A DNA stretch of 64,000 nucleotides from Desulfosporosinus sp. Tol-M (GCA_000770645.1 JQID01000123.1:67761-131760); one strand, 5' to 3'. Shown: positions 17,288 through 26,995, counted from the first letter of the stretch. The notes: a model not told the origin generated them from the sequence alone. Translations and numbers: made by a program.

Positions 17288-18617
17288 ACCCGTTGTAGCC
17301 ATCGTGGGACGCCCGAATGTCGGCAAGTCAACGTTATTTAATCGCATCACCGGCGGACTTGTGGCCATCGTGGAAAATATACCTGGCGTGACGAGAGACC
17401 GACTTTATCGCGATGCGGAGTGGCTGGGACATAAGTTTGCCTTGATTGATACCGGGGGAATAGAATTTAAAGATGAAGGGACGCCAATCGCCGCTCAGAT
17501 GCGCCGGCAAGCGGAAATTGCCATGGAAGAAGCGGATATCGTAGTTTTTGTGGTGGACGCCCGATTACCTCCTACGCCGGATGATGAGCTGATTGCTCGT
17601 ACTTTGCGACGGTCTGGAAAACCGGTCTTACTCGCTGCGAATAAAGTAGAAAATTTTGAACAAGTTGAAGGCCAACTCTACGACTTCTTAAGTTTGGGCT
17701 TAGGAGAAGCAATTCCCATTTCGGCAGTACATGGTCTGAATACCGGTGATTTGCTTGACCTGGTGATTTCAAATTTACCAAAGAATACTGAAGAAGAGTA
17801 TGATTCTGATGTGATCCGGATTTCTGTTATTGGACGGCCAAATGTCGGAAAATCGTCCTTGGTTAATATGATGCTCGGGAAAAACAGGGTTATCGTCAGT
17901 AACATTCCGGGAACAACCCGGGATGCCATAGATACTCCCTTTGAACAAGATGGGAAGCATTATGTCCTCATTGATACCGCAGGGATGCGTCGTAAAGCGC
18001 GCATAGATAAATTAACCGAGCAATACAGTGTTGTACGTTCTCTGCGTGCGGTCGATCGCTCTGACGTGATCCTCATGCTTATCGACGCTGTGGATGGAGT
18101 TACGGAACAGGACAAAAAGATTGCCGGGTATATCCATGAAGCAGGCAAAGCAATTATTTTGGTGGTCAACAAATGGGATCTCGTTGAAAAGGATGAGAAG
18201 ACCATTAACAAATTCGAAAAGACTATTCGCGAAGAATTAGGGTTTATGCAGTATGCACCAATGATATTTATTTCGGCTTTAACGGGACAACGGATCACAA
18301 AAATTATTGAGCTTGTGGATTTTGTCGCCGAACAAAATGCAACCCGTGTGACGACGGCCACTTTGAACACCTTACTGAGAGAATGGCTCCATCTCAACCC
18401 GCCTCCGACCGATAAAGGGCGGCGTTTAAAGGTCCGCTACCTGACGCAAGTTAGTGTTAAGCCCCCGACATTCGTTTTTTTTGTCAATGACCCGGAACTG
18501 ATGCACTTTTCCTATAAACGTTATTTAGAGAATCAGATGCGGAAACATTTCGGGTTTGAGGGTACTCCGATCCGAATTATCATTCGACAGAAAGATGAAG
18601 AGAAGGAGAAGGATTAA
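17280..18617 (+). CDS. der: Ribosome-associated GTPase Der (EngA)
   Basis: A 445-residue protein with two consecutive GTPase domains (GRPNVGKST at residues 10-18 and GRPNVGKSS near 186; DTGG and DTAG switch II motifs; NKVE and NKWD base-recognition motifs) and a C-terminal KH-like domain. It is essential for 50S subunit assembly. The GTG start overlaps the DUF512 gene, and gpsA follows two bases after the stop, so the three are one operon. Length and motifs are normal. Confidence 0.97.
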   Translation: MSKPVVAIVGRPNVGKSTLFNRITGGLVAIVENIPGVTRDRLYRDAEWLGHKFALIDTGGIEFKDEGTPIAAQMRRQAEIAMEEADIVVFVVDARLPPTPDDELIARTLRRSGKPVLLAANKVENFEQVEGQLYDFLSLGLGEAIPISAVHGLNTGDLLDLVISNLPKNTEEEYDSDVIRISVIGRPNVGKSSLVNMMLGKNRVIVSNIPGTTRDAIDTPFEQDGKHYVLIDTAGMRRKARIDKLTEQYSVVRSLRAVDRSDVILMLIDAVDGVTEQDKKIAGYIHEAGKAIILVVNKWDLVEKDEKTINKFEKTIREELGFMQYAPMIFISALTGQRITKIIELVDFVAEQNATRVTTATLNTLLREWLHLNPPPTDKGRRLKVRYLTQVSVKPPTFVFFVNDPELMHFSYKRYLENQMRKHFGFEGTPIRIIIRQKDEEKEKD

Positions 18618-18619
18618 AT

Positions 18620-19633
18620 ATGCCTAATGTAGCGGTTTATGGGGCTGGAAGCTGGGGGAGCGCATTGGCCGTTGTCTTAGCGAATGCAGGTCATCAGGTT
18701 GCGCTCATTGGTCGTCATGCGGATGAGATGGGGTTAATGAGCAAACATCGTGAAAATGTACGTTATTTGCCGGGCGTTGTTTTGCCCCCAGGAGTTCTGC
18801 CGACAACGGATCTTTCACTTTTAAACGGCGATTTGGTTGTTTTCAGCGTACCATCTCATAGTGTCAGACAAGCTGCCCGTTTGGTTAAGCCTTATCTGAA
18901 GCCGGGTTGTATCGTAGTCAATACGGCCAAGGGAATGGAAGAAGGGTCACACCTCCGTCTCTCTGAAGTATTAACGGGGGAGCTTCCTCATCATCCGATT
19001 GCCGTGTTGTCCGGTCCCAGTCATGCGGAAGAGGTCGGACAGAATATGCCGACAACCGTAGTGGTTGCCTCAGATGTAGAAAATGCCAAAGCAGTTCAAG
19101 ACCTGATGATGACGCCGGAATTTAGAGTGTATACGAATCCTGATGTCATCGGGGTTGAACTGGGAGGGGCTTTAAAAAATGTTATTGCTGTGTGCACCGG
19201 GATTGCCGAGGGGTTAGGATTTGGGGACAACACCAAAGCGGCACTCATGACCAGGGGATTAGCGGAGATTGTACGCTTGGGAGTTGCCCTGGGGGGAAAC
19301 CCGATGACCTTCGCAGGCTTATCGGGAGTTGGTGACCTCATTGTTACTTGTACCAGCAAGCACAGCCGAAATCGCCGGGCCGGTGTCGCTCTCGGGCAGG
19401 GGAAGTCATTAGAGACGGTGCTTCAAGGTGTTGGCATGGTGGTGGAAGGGGTTAGGGCAGCCCGTATTGCCTATCAGCTTAGTAGAGAGAACAATATTTC
19501 GATGCCTATTACAGAACAAGCTTATAAAGTACTGTTTGAAGGTGCCGATCCAAAAGTTGCCGTAGCGGATTTGATGATGCGGGGGAAACGCCATGAACTT
19601 GAAGAAGTAATGGAAATGAACTGGTTCAATTAA
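18620..19633 (+). CDS. gpsA: Glycerol-3-phosphate dehydrogenase [NAD(P)+]
   Basis: A 337-residue enzyme: Rossmann motif GAGSWGSALA at residues 7-16, the NTAKGME substrate region, LSGPSHAEEV, the catalytic-Lys helix ELGGALKNVIA, and GLSGVGDLIVTCTS. It reduces dihydroxyacetone phosphate to sn-glycerol 3-phosphate for phospholipid synthesis. GAAGGAGAAGG precedes the ATG. It ends the der operon at a rho-independent terminator. Confidence 0.96.
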   Translation: MPNVAVYGAGSWGSALAVVLANAGHQVALIGRHADEMGLMSKHRENVRYLPGVVLPPGVLPTTDLSLLNGDLVVFSVPSHSVRQAARLVKPYLKPGCIVVNTAKGMEEGSHLRLSEVLTGELPHHPIAVLSGPSHAEEVGQNMPTTVVVASDVENAKAVQDLMMTPEFRVYTNPDVIGVELGGALKNVIAVCTGIAEGLGFGDNTKAALMTRGLAEIVRLGVALGGNPMTFAGLSGVGDLIVTCTSKHSRNRRAGVALGQGKSLETVLQGVGMVVEGVRAARIAYQLSRENNISMPITEQAYKVLFEGADPKVAVADLMMRGKRHELEEVMEMNWFN

Positions 19634-19661
19634 TTCATATTTAGATAATTGTTTCATAAAT

Positions 19662-19697
19662 GTAGAAGAGGTATAAAAACCTTTTCTACGTTTTTTA
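19662..19697 (+). terminator. Rho-independent terminator after gpsA
   Basis: GTAGAAGAGGT (19662-19672) pairs with ACCTTTTCTAC (ending 19689) with one G-T wobble, followed by GTTTTTT. It separates the vegetative gpsA operon from spoIVA. Confidence 0.85.
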
Positions 19698-19704
19698 TTG
19701 TGAT

Positions 19705-19736
19705 GTCATATTTGTCCAAAGGAACCAATATACTTA
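19705..19736 (+). promoter_or_regulatory. Candidate sigma-E promoter for spoIVA
   Basis: GTCATATT at 19705-19712 matches the mother-cell sigma-E -35 pattern; a weaker -10-like TATACTTA lies at 19729-19736, at a spacing one or two bases longer than usual. In Bacillus subtilis spoIVA is sigma-E dependent. The -35 match is good, the -10 only partial. Confidence 0.4.
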
Positions 19737-19858
19737 TATTGCTTAAGGTGCTAGTCCGGTTATCGGGAAGCCACTTGTTACTGGGAGGTGGAAGGGGAGA
19801 TAAGGTGGAGGCCCTTTCCCAAATTGGGGACAGCACTCAAAAGGGAGGGAAAATACTA

Positions 19859-21343
19859 ATGGAAAAAGTAGACATTTTTCGAGATATTGCTGAACGTACA
19901 GGGGGCGATATCTACCTCGGTGTCGTCGGGCCAGTTCGCACAGGAAAGTCCACCTTTATCAAAAGATTCATGGACCTCCTAGTTCTGCCCAACATCCAGG
20001 ATGCTTTTGAGCGGGAGCGTGCCAAAGATGAGCTTCCTCAAAGTGGGAATGGAAGAATGATCACGACGACAGAACCCAAGTTTATTCCATCAGAATCCGT
20101 GGAAATTGTTGTTAAAGACTCAATTCATATGAATGTACGTATGGTTGACTGTGTGGGATACACAGTAGAAGGTGCTTCAGGGTACGAGACAGAAGACGGT
20201 GAAGAGCCCCGCATGATGAAAACATCCTGGAGTGACGAACCTATGTCCTTTCAGGCTGCTGCTGAAATGGGTACCCGTAAAGTCATCAGTGATCATGCCA
20301 CGATCGGAATCGTAGTTACGACGGATGGAACTATTACGGATATTCCACGGGAGGCTTATCAGGATGCCGAGGAACGGGTCATTTCTGAACTCCGCCAGCT
20401 GGGAAAACCATATGTAGTGATCTTAAATACAACTCATCCCTATGCAGAAAACACGCGGGAAATAAGCCGTTCTCTCGAGGAGAAATATGGGATACCTGTT
20501 ATTCCAGTGAATTGTCTGGAAATGAATAACGATGACATCACCCAGATTCTTGAAGAAGTACTGTATGAATTCCCCGTAGCTGAAGTAAATATTGATCTGC
20601 CAAAATGGGTTGAGGAACTCGACCCCGCTCATCAAGTACGGGCTGCTTTTGAAGAAACTGTGCGCAAAGCGATCGAAGGGGTACGGCGTTTGCGGGATAT
20701 TGATCAAGCCTTGGATGCCTTGACCGAATGTGAATATGCTCAAGATGTTCTCCTTAAAGAGATGAACCTGGGGACCGGAGTAGCCAATGTTGAAATCACC
20801 GCTGTCGAAGGGCTCTTTAAAACCGTCCTGCAAGATCTCTCCGGGATGGAAATTGAAGGAGATCATACGTTGCTTCGCTTGGTTTTAGACTATAGTAAGG
20901 CTAAGAAAGAATGGGATAAACTCTCAACGGCTATTGAAGAAGTCCATATCAATGGATATGGCGTTGTTACACCCCAACTTGATGAAATGTTTCTGGAAGA
21001 ACCGGAACTTGTGAAACAAGGGGGGCATTATGGGGTCAAGCTCAAAGCAAGTGCTCCGTCGTTGCATATTATAAGAGCGGATGTTACGACAGAAATAACG
21101 CCCTTGATCGGAACGGAAAAGCAAGCCGAAGAACTTGTGAAATATATGCTTGATGAGTTCGAAAGTGATCCGAAGAAGGTCTGGGAGTCGAATATTTTTG
21201 GCAAATCCTTGCATAATCTGGTGCGGGAAGGAATTCAGAATAAACTCTATAAAATGCCGGAAAATGCCCAACATAAGCTGCAAGATACTTTACAACGGAT
21301 AGTCAATGACGGCAGCGGAGGGTTAATCTGCATCATAATCTAA
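19859..21343 (+). CDS. spoIVA: Stage IV sporulation protein A, spore-coat morphogenetic ATPase
   Basis: A 494-residue protein, the usual length for SpoIVA. It begins MEKVDIFRDIAERTGGD and has Walker A GPVRTGKST (residues 24-32), a TTEPKFIP segment, and the typical C-terminal region. SpoIVA hydrolyses ATP to polymerise into the basement layer of the spore coat around the forespore. AAGGGAGGG at 19841-19849 fixes the ATG at 19859; the frame is open for 70 more codons upstream but these cover the terminator and promoter and are not coding. It is monocistronic. It shows that the organism makes endospores. Confidence 0.97.
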   Translation: MEKVDIFRDIAERTGGDIYLGVVGPVRTGKSTFIKRFMDLLVLPNIQDAFERERAKDELPQSGNGRMITTTEPKFIPSESVEIVVKDSIHMNVRMVDCVGYTVEGASGYETEDGEEPRMMKTSWSDEPMSFQAAAEMGTRKVISDHATIGIVVTTDGTITDIPREAYQDAEERVISELRQLGKPYVVILNTTHPYAENTREISRSLEEKYGIPVIPVNCLEMNNDDITQILEEVLYEFPVAEVNIDLPKWVEELDPAHQVRAAFEETVRKAIEGVRRLRDIDQALDALTECEYAQDVLLKEMNLGTGVANVEITAVEGLFKTVLQDLSGMEIEGDHTLLRLVLDYSKAKKEWDKLSTAIEEVHINGYGVVTPQLDEMFLEEPELVKQGGHYGVKLKASAPSLHIIRADVTTEITPLIGTEKQAEELVKYMLDEFESDPKKVWESNIFGKSLHNLVREGIQNKLYKMPENAQHKLQDTLQRIVNDGSGGLICIII

Positions 21344-21376
21344 CAAAGATTAAGTATGAAATCAAAGAAGCGTATT

Positions 21377-21421
21377 AAAAGGACGTTGGAATGCAGCTCG
21401 TGCGGTATCCAGCGTTCTTTT
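21377..21421 (+). terminator. Likely terminator after spoIVA
   Basis: AAAAGGACGTTGGA (21377-21390) pairs with TCCAGCGTTCTTTT (ending 21421) with one mismatch and one wobble. The T run is short (TTTT then CTGTTG). Confidence 0.55.
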
Positions 21422-21895
21422 CTGTTGATTAAATATTACCGCAGGCACTCAAGACGATCGCGTAGGATTCTTCCGGCACGGATGCATAACAGTATTGTAA
21501 TTTGTGAATAAATGATATAATGTAAGGACAGACAAGGCTGAATATGCATAATTGCAAAGGACTGAAATGTGGAGAATCCAGGAGAATCTAGGAGATCATC
21601 CCATACCTGAGAACTATTATGGATATCCTAGCGTAAATACTAAATAATAGTACAAAGGCAAATTTGAATATGCCTATGCGCAAATGCATACTTATTTGTC
21701 CTTGAGTCAATTTATCTTTACAAGGTGTCGGGAAAATCTCTAAGGAGGAGGTGGTGAAATCATAGGGTAAAGATTGTTACTGAAGTACCCATTACCTGGT
21801 ATATTTTGGTTAAGTTTTGCCCTCGTAAAATGCTTACATGCCTATGCGGTTAAACTTTAGTTGATGATAAGAACAAACAGGGGGGATATTTATTA
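21422..21895. other. Long leader region before the decarboxylase gene
   Basis: No gene seen. TATAAT at about 21515-21520 has a TTGTAA 15 bases before it and could be a weak promoter, which would give a leader of over 350 bases. The leader includes AAGGAGGAGGTGGTG near 21740, a perfect ribosome site followed by only four codons and a stop. TTGGTTAAGTTTTGC near 21810 recalls a sigma-54 site but its GG-GC spacing is one base short. Confidence 0.4.
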
Positions 21896-23653
21896 ATGGA
21901 TAGGAAGCAAACAGCTTTGCGCCCTTACTTCGAAAAAATGGACGATATTGGGAAACCCTTGAGTGCCGGGGAAGTAAAGCGGAGTGCGGCAAACGTTAAA
22001 TTTATTCAAGAACAAGAGGATATTATTAACGCTGCAATAGAAAAGGTTAAGAACGCCGGTTCTTCTTCTGAATCAATCAGGAAAAGAGGCTGGATGACCG
22101 TTTGGGATAGATTGGAATATCTTGTGGATCCCGGTACCTGGTGTCCCCTGCATACCCTTTTTAACCCGAACGATAACGAAGAAGGTTGTACGGGGGTTAT
22201 TGACGGTCTGGGTAAAATTGAAGGAAAATGGGCAGTAATTATTGCTTTTGATAATAAAGTCATGGCAGGGGCTTGGATTTCCGGCCAATCCGAGAATATT
22301 TTAAGAGTAACCGACATGGCTAAAAGGCTGCATATTCCTCTAGTCTGGCTCACTAATTGCAGTGGGGTTAAATTAATGGAGCAAGAGAGAGTCTATGCTA
22401 ATCGGCGGGGAAGCGGAACTACTTTCTTTAGACATGCGGAACTGAACCGTCTGGGGATTCCTGTTTTAAATGCTATTTATGGTACAAACCCTGCCGGGGG
22501 AGGTTACCAGGGAATTAGCCCTACAATCCTTTTGGCCCATAAGGATTGCAATATTGCCGTGGGCGGAGCGGGAATTGTGGGCGGGATGAATCCCAAAGGC
22601 TACTTTGACGAGGAATCGGCCCAACAATTAATCGATGCTACGAGGGGATTCGTCGCAAAGCCCCCGGGACGGGTAGAAACTCATTTTGATGAGACTGCTT
22701 ATTTTAGGGAAGTTTATGATGCCGAAACGGGCGTTCTGGATGGGATCAAAGATTATATGAAGGGTATGCCGGTCTTCGACCCCAAAGTGTTTAGGGTGGC
22801 AGAACCTGCCGAACCTAAGTTCCCTGTTGAAGATTTAAATATGATCGTTGCATCTAACCAAAAAAGAGCCTATGATGTTATTCAATTTTTGGCTCGTCTG
22901 ACGGATAATAGTGAATTTATGGAGTACAAGCCTGGTTACGGTCCGGAGGTATTCACAGGGATAGCTAAAATTGACGGCTTCCCGGTTGGATTCATCGGCA
23001 ACGTACAAGGAGCGTTACTGAATTATCCGGAGTATGCAAATGGAGCCTATATGGGGATCGGCGGTAAACAATATCGTCAAGGGCTGATCAAGCAAAACGA
23101 ATTTGTCACCCTCTGCGGTCGCGATAACTTGCCGATAATCTGGATTCAAGATACTACCGGGATTGATGTTGGAGATATCGCCGAGAGGGCTGAATTGCTC
23201 GCTCTGGGTCAAAGCCTGATTTATTCAATCGAACAAACGGATGTCGCTATGATGTGTATTGTCCTGAGAAAAGGATCCGCTGCCGCTCATTATATTATGG
23301 GTGGTCCTCAAGCCAATGAAAATAACGCCTTTACCCTGGGAACACCGTTGACAGAAATTTATGTCATGCATGGGGAAACTGCCGCTGCCGCTTCTTATGC
23401 CCGCAGGCTGGTCAAGGAACAAGATGCCGGTCGCGATTTAGGACCGACTATTGAAAAGATGAATCAAATGGTTAAGGATTACAACGATAAATCAAGGCCG
23501 GTATACTGTGCTCAGACAGGGTTTGTGGATGAGGTGGTAACCCTGCCGGATTTAAGAAAATATTGCGTGGCGTTTACGTGCGCTAATTATCAAAACCCCA
23601 AATCTATTACCCCGATCCATCAGATGATCTTACCGAGGTCGATCAAGGGCTAG
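21896..23653 (+). CDS. gcdA: Glutaconyl-CoA decarboxylase, alpha (carboxyltransferase) subunit
   Basis: A 585-residue carboxyltransferase, very close in length and text to GcdA of Acidaminococcus-type enzymes: RGWMTVWDRLEYLVDPGTW, NPAGGGYQGISPT and AAHYIMGGPQANENN. It moves the carboxyl group of glutaconyl-CoA to a biotin carrier; in the full complex GcdB then decarboxylates the carboxybiotin and pumps Na+, with GcdC as biotin carrier. GcdB, GcdC and GcdD are not in this window. The GGGGGG-rich ribosome site precedes ATG 21896. The glutaryl-CoA dehydrogenase-like gene follows after 68 bases, supplying its substrate. Confidence 0.9.
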   Translation: MDRKQTALRPYFEKMDDIGKPLSAGEVKRSAANVKFIQEQEDIINAAIEKVKNAGSSSESIRKRGWMTVWDRLEYLVDPGTWCPLHTLFNPNDNEEGCTGVIDGLGKIEGKWAVIIAFDNKVMAGAWISGQSENILRVTDMAKRLHIPLVWLTNCSGVKLMEQERVYANRRGSGTTFFRHAELNRLGIPVLNAIYGTNPAGGGYQGISPTILLAHKDCNIAVGGAGIVGGMNPKGYFDEESAQQLIDATRGFVAKPPGRVETHFDETAYFREVYDAETGVLDGIKDYMKGMPVFDPKVFRVAEPAEPKFPVEDLNMIVASNQKRAYDVIQFLARLTDNSEFMEYKPGYGPEVFTGIAKIDGFPVGFIGNVQGALLNYPEYANGAYMGIGGKQYRQGLIKQNEFVTLCGRDNLPIIWIQDTTGIDVGDIAERAELLALGQSLIYSIEQTDVAMMCIVLRKGSAAAHYIMGGPQANENNAFTLGTPLTEIYVMHGETAAAASYARRLVKEQDAGRDLGPTIEKMNQMVKDYNDKSRPVYCAQTGFVDEVVTLPDLRKYCVAFTCANYQNPKSITPIHQMILPRSIKG

Positions 23654-23721
23654 GATTGTCCGGGTAATATCTTCGGTGAGATTTTTTAAAGAATAATTTT
23701 ATTTTAGGGGAGGAACACATA

Positions 23722-24879
23722 ATGGATTTTGCATTAACCGATGAACAAAAAATGATTCAGGATATGGCTCGCAAGTTTGCGGAAAAGGAAATAGCTCCTT
23801 ATGTGGAAGAAGATGAAGATAACCATTACTATCGCCGTGAGATCCTCACCAAAATGGGTGACGAGGGCTTGTTGGGATGGAACCTGCCGGAAGAGTACGG
23901 CGGAAACGGCATGGGCTGGATGGAAGGTGTGCTGGCTTTATACGAAATATCCAAAGTGCATACTTCCTGGAGGTTAAGTGTCAGCGGCAATGTCTGGGGA
24001 CCGGCCATGACCATTAATGAGTGGGGTACTGAGGAACAAAAGCAAAAGTATATCCCTGGTCTTCTAAGTGGGAGATCTGTAGGCAGTTTTGCATTAACCG
24101 AAGCTAACACAGGTTCCGATGTGGCCAGTATGAAAACTTTTGCCGAAGATAAGGGTGACCACTGGTTGGTGAACGGCACCAAAATGTGGATCTCCGGCGG
24201 CCATACCTGCGACGTGGGACTTCTCTATGCGGCCACGGAAAAAGGCGGCGGAACCAAGGGGCTATCCTGTTTCATCGTTGACTACAATAACACCCCGGGC
24301 ATTACGCGAATTCCCATTCTCAAGAAAGTTGGCATGTGGCCTGCTCCGACTTCGGAACTGGTGTTTGAGAATGCGGTGCTCCCGAAGGAAGCCCTTTTAG
24401 GTCCCAAGAATAAGGGTTTCCTGGTTTGCATGTGGATGTTAAACAACACGCGCATGGGTTGTGCTACCGGTTCGGTCGCGCTTTCCGCAGCTTGCCTGGA
24501 GGGCGCCTGTAAATATGCGATGGAACGTACGCAGTTTGGCGTACCGATTGGGACGTATCAAATGATCCAGCAACAGATTGCCGATATGAAGCTCGAAGAT
24601 GAAGGGGCCTTATATATGCTTTACCATGCTGCTTGGCTAAAAGATAACAAATTGCCCAACCAACAGGCAACTTCGATGGCTAAGCTGGCCGGTTGTAATG
24701 CAGCAGTTCACGGGGCAAACATGGCAATGAAGATTTACGGGGCCTTTGGGTATTCGACCGAATATCCATGCGGCAGATGGCTTCGCGATGCCAAACAGTT
24801 TGAAACTCTGGAAGGAACCTCCAATATTCATAATCAGATTGTGGCTAAAATCGAACTTGGTATCCAACCAAATAGATAG
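23722..24879 (+). CDS. Glutaryl-CoA dehydrogenase-like acyl-CoA dehydrogenase (probably non-decarboxylating)
   Basis: A 385-residue acyl-CoA dehydrogenase with FAD-binding text ALTEANTGSDVASM and W-I-S-G, the region RTQFGVPIGTYQMIQQ, and the catalytic Glu in FETLEGTSNIHN. It follows the glutaryl-CoA dehydrogenases of anaerobes (for example those of sulfate reducers), which oxidise glutaryl-CoA to glutaconyl-CoA without decarboxylation. The adjacent gcdA, which handles glutaconyl-CoA, supports the non-decarboxylating type. Electron transfer flavoprotein genes are not nearby. The GGGGAGG ribosome site gives a clear ATG start. Substrate is inferred from similarity and context, not from residues I can verify. 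Confidence 0.85.
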   Translation: MDFALTDEQKMIQDMARKFAEKEIAPYVEEDEDNHYYRREILTKMGDEGLLGWNLPEEYGGNGMGWMEGVLALYEISKVHTSWRLSVSGNVWGPAMTINEWGTEEQKQKYIPGLLSGRSVGSFALTEANTGSDVASMKTFAEDKGDHWLVNGTKMWISGGHTCDVGLLYAATEKGGGTKGLSCFIVDYNNTPGITRIPILKKVGMWPAPTSELVFENAVLPKEALLGPKNKGFLVCMWMLNNTRMGCATGSVALSAACLEGACKYAMERTQFGVPIGTYQMIQQQIADMKLEDEGALYMLYHAAWLKDNKLPNQQATSMAKLAGCNAAVHGANMAMKIYGAFGYSTEYPCGRWLRDAKQFETLEGTSNIHNQIVAKIELGIQPNR

Positions 24880-24898
24880 TAATTTGGAGGGGGATAGT

Positions 24899-26995
24899 TT
24901 GTTGCGTGTGGGGCAAGTGATGTCACGGCTTTCCGTATATCTTTATAACTATCATACTATCGGGGATGCAATGACTTTGATGATGGAAAAAAAGGTGACT
25001 GGCTTGCCCTTAATCAACGAACAGGGTCATTTACTGGGTATGGTAACCAAAGACCAGGTTAACGAGAAGGGCTTGGAAAACTATGCTGCGGAAAATAAGG
25101 CTGCTGACTATTTGACGACTCGCTTTCTGCCTTTAAACGAAGAGACATCATTGGAAGATGTTTGGGATTTACCCTTTGAGATATACCCTGTGTTTAATAA
25201 CCAGGAAGAAATTACCGGGGTAGTATCCAAATATTCGTTATTGCAGGCGTATTTGCAAGAGGTTCAATCACGTAGTTGTGAACTGGAGGCGGTCTTTGAC
25301 GCCGTGCATAATGGAATTCTAGCAATTAATAGACAAGGGATAATTACATCCCTTAACCCGGCAGCCGAAAGACCAACTCGTTCAACCAAAGAAGGAGCCG
25401 TGGGACGCTTTTTAACGGATGTTATTATTCCCACGGGCCTCCTCAGGGTTGTCCGCAGCGGAATACCTGAATTCGGTGTAAAGTTTCAGGTGGGTGGAAG
25501 ACAGTATATTACCAATCGCACCCCGATTATTAAGGATGGGGAAGTTGTAGGGGCGGTAGGGGTTTTCCAGGATGTCTCCGAGATAGAAAAAGTTTTACCA
25601 GAACTGCAGAGTGTAAAACAACTTACTGAGGAACTCCAGAAAATCGTAGGTTCTTCTTATGACGGGTTAATTATTTGTGATGGTCAGGGTAAAATTCTAC
25701 GTTGCAATCCTGCTGTGGGGAGAATCCTCAACCTTTTGTGGGAAGAGTTGGTGGGGAGTCCGTTTAAGGATTTAGTCGATAAAGGCGTTTTCCAGAAAAA
25801 TATTATCCATTTGGTAAAACAACAGGACGGTTTGGTTAGCATTTTGGAAAGGCCTTATGCGGAGCATTCCCTGGCGATCACGGGTAACCCGGTTTATGAT
25901 GAAGAAGGAGAAATTGCCAAGATTGTTATCAACATCAGAGATATGAGTGAGTTAGTATTCTTGCGAGAAGCTCTTGAGGAAAGTAAACAGCTTGCCGAAA
26001 AATATCAGTCTGAGATAGCTCAGATGAGGAATAATCAGGAAATGCGTGCTGATTTGAGATCACGTTCAGTCATTATGAACAATGTCTTGGATCTGGCATT
26101 TAGGGTCAGTCAAGTCGATTCACCAGTAGTATTAGTCGGAGAACAAGGGGTAGGCAAGGAAGAAATTGCCAGATTAATCCATTGCCAGAGTAAACGAAGT
26201 AAAGGGTCTTTTTATAAATTAAATTGCGGCTCACTGCCGGCGCAACTTTTGGAAATTGAACTTTTTGGGCAAGGAGTATCAATAGGGAACGGCAATATCG
26301 GAAAAGCGGGAGTGTTGGAGTTAGCTGATCAAGGGAGTGTTTACCTGGAGGATATCGGTAAAATGCCCCTAAACTTACAGGGACGCCTGGTGCGTGTTCT
26401 TCAGGACAAGATGTTGCAGGTAACAGGCGAAAAAGAGATAAGTTCCTTCAATACCAGAATTATGGCAGGTACAGATAGACCTTTAAAAGAGTTAGTTGAA
26501 AAAGGGCTTTTCCGCTCAGACCTCTTCTATACCCTCAATGTTGTGCCTATTAAAGTTCCAGCCCTCAGAGAACGGAAAGAGGACCTTATTCCCCTGGCTC
26601 TTTTTTATCTGGAGCAAAATAATAAGCGCCATGGGTTGGAGAAGGTTTTTTCGCCGGAAGCTGTTCAGATGTTGTTGGATTATCCTTGGTTTGGTAATGT
26701 TCGGGAGATGGCGAACGTAATCGAGAGGTTAGTAGTTACAGCTAACGAAAAGGTTATTTCTGCTAAAGAAGTCGGCGGCGTACTTTATGAAAAGGTCCAG
26801 AGCCCTCTTCGGACAGTCACAGTGAGCGAAGTGGTTCCCCTTAAAGAAGCTATCGATGATTTGGAACAACAACTTGTCGCCCTGGCGATGGAACTTCACG
26901 GAACCACAGTCAAAGCTGCCGAGGCGTTAGGTGTTAATCAGTCCACGGTAGTGCGGAAGTTGAAAAAATCGAAAGATACCTTTGGAGATAAATGA
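24899..26995 (+). CDS. CBS-PAS-PAS-AAA+ regulator with degenerate sigma-54 activator core
   Basis: About 698 residues: CBS pair (1-120), two PAS domains (130-230, 245-350), coiled linker (350-385), AAA+ domain (390-625) and a TyrR/Fis-like helix-turn-helix at the C-terminus. Walker A is present (GEQGVGK, 414-420), but the sigma-54 contact loop GAFTGA is missing: after ELFG (454-457) the text is QGVSIGNGN. Walker B reads VYLEDIG instead of hhhLDEIG, and the second arginine of FRxDLxxRL is Thr. It probably binds DNA and ligand but does not activate sigma-54 polymerase. GGAGG at 24886-24890 supports a TTG at 24899. It follows the acyl-CoA dehydrogenase by 19 bases and likely controls this degradation operon. 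Confidence 0.87.
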   Translation: MLRVGQVMSRLSVYLYNYHTIGDAMTLMMEKKVTGLPLINEQGHLLGMVTKDQVNEKGLENYAAENKAADYLTTRFLPLNEETSLEDVWDLPFEIYPVFNNQEEITGVVSKYSLLQAYLQEVQSRSCELEAVFDAVHNGILAINRQGIITSLNPAAERPTRSTKEGAVGRFLTDVIIPTGLLRVVRSGIPEFGVKFQVGGRQYITNRTPIIKDGEVVGAVGVFQDVSEIEKVLPELQSVKQLTEELQKIVGSSYDGLIICDGQGKILRCNPAVGRILNLLWEELVGSPFKDLVDKGVFQKNIIHLVKQQDGLVSILERPYAEHSLAITGNPVYDEEGEIAKIVINIRDMSELVFLREALEESKQLAEKYQSEIAQMRNNQEMRADLRSRSVIMNNVLDLAFRVSQVDSPVVLVGEQGVGKEEIARLIHCQSKRSKGSFYKLNCGSLPAQLLEIELFGQGVSIGNGNIGKAGVLELADQGSVYLEDIGKMPLNLQGRLVRVLQDKMLQVTGEKEISSFNTRIMAGTDRPLKELVEKGLFRSDLFYTLNVVPIKVPALRERKEDLIPLALFYLEQNNKRHGLEKVFSPEAVQMLLDYPWFGNVREMANVIERLVVTANEKVISAKEVGGVLYEKVQSPLRTVTVSEVVPLKEAIDDLEQQLVALAMELHGTTVKAAEALGVNQSTVVRKLKKSKDTFGDK

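Noticed and set aside
19649-19858. 70-residue N-terminal extension of SpoIVA
   Set aside because: The stretch contains the gpsA terminator and a sigma-E-like promoter; the family begins at MEKVDIF.
21805-21825. Sigma-54 promoter before gcdA (TTGGTTAAGTTTTGC)
   Set aside because: Distance between the invariant GG and GC is nine bases instead of ten, and the rest of the consensus is poor.
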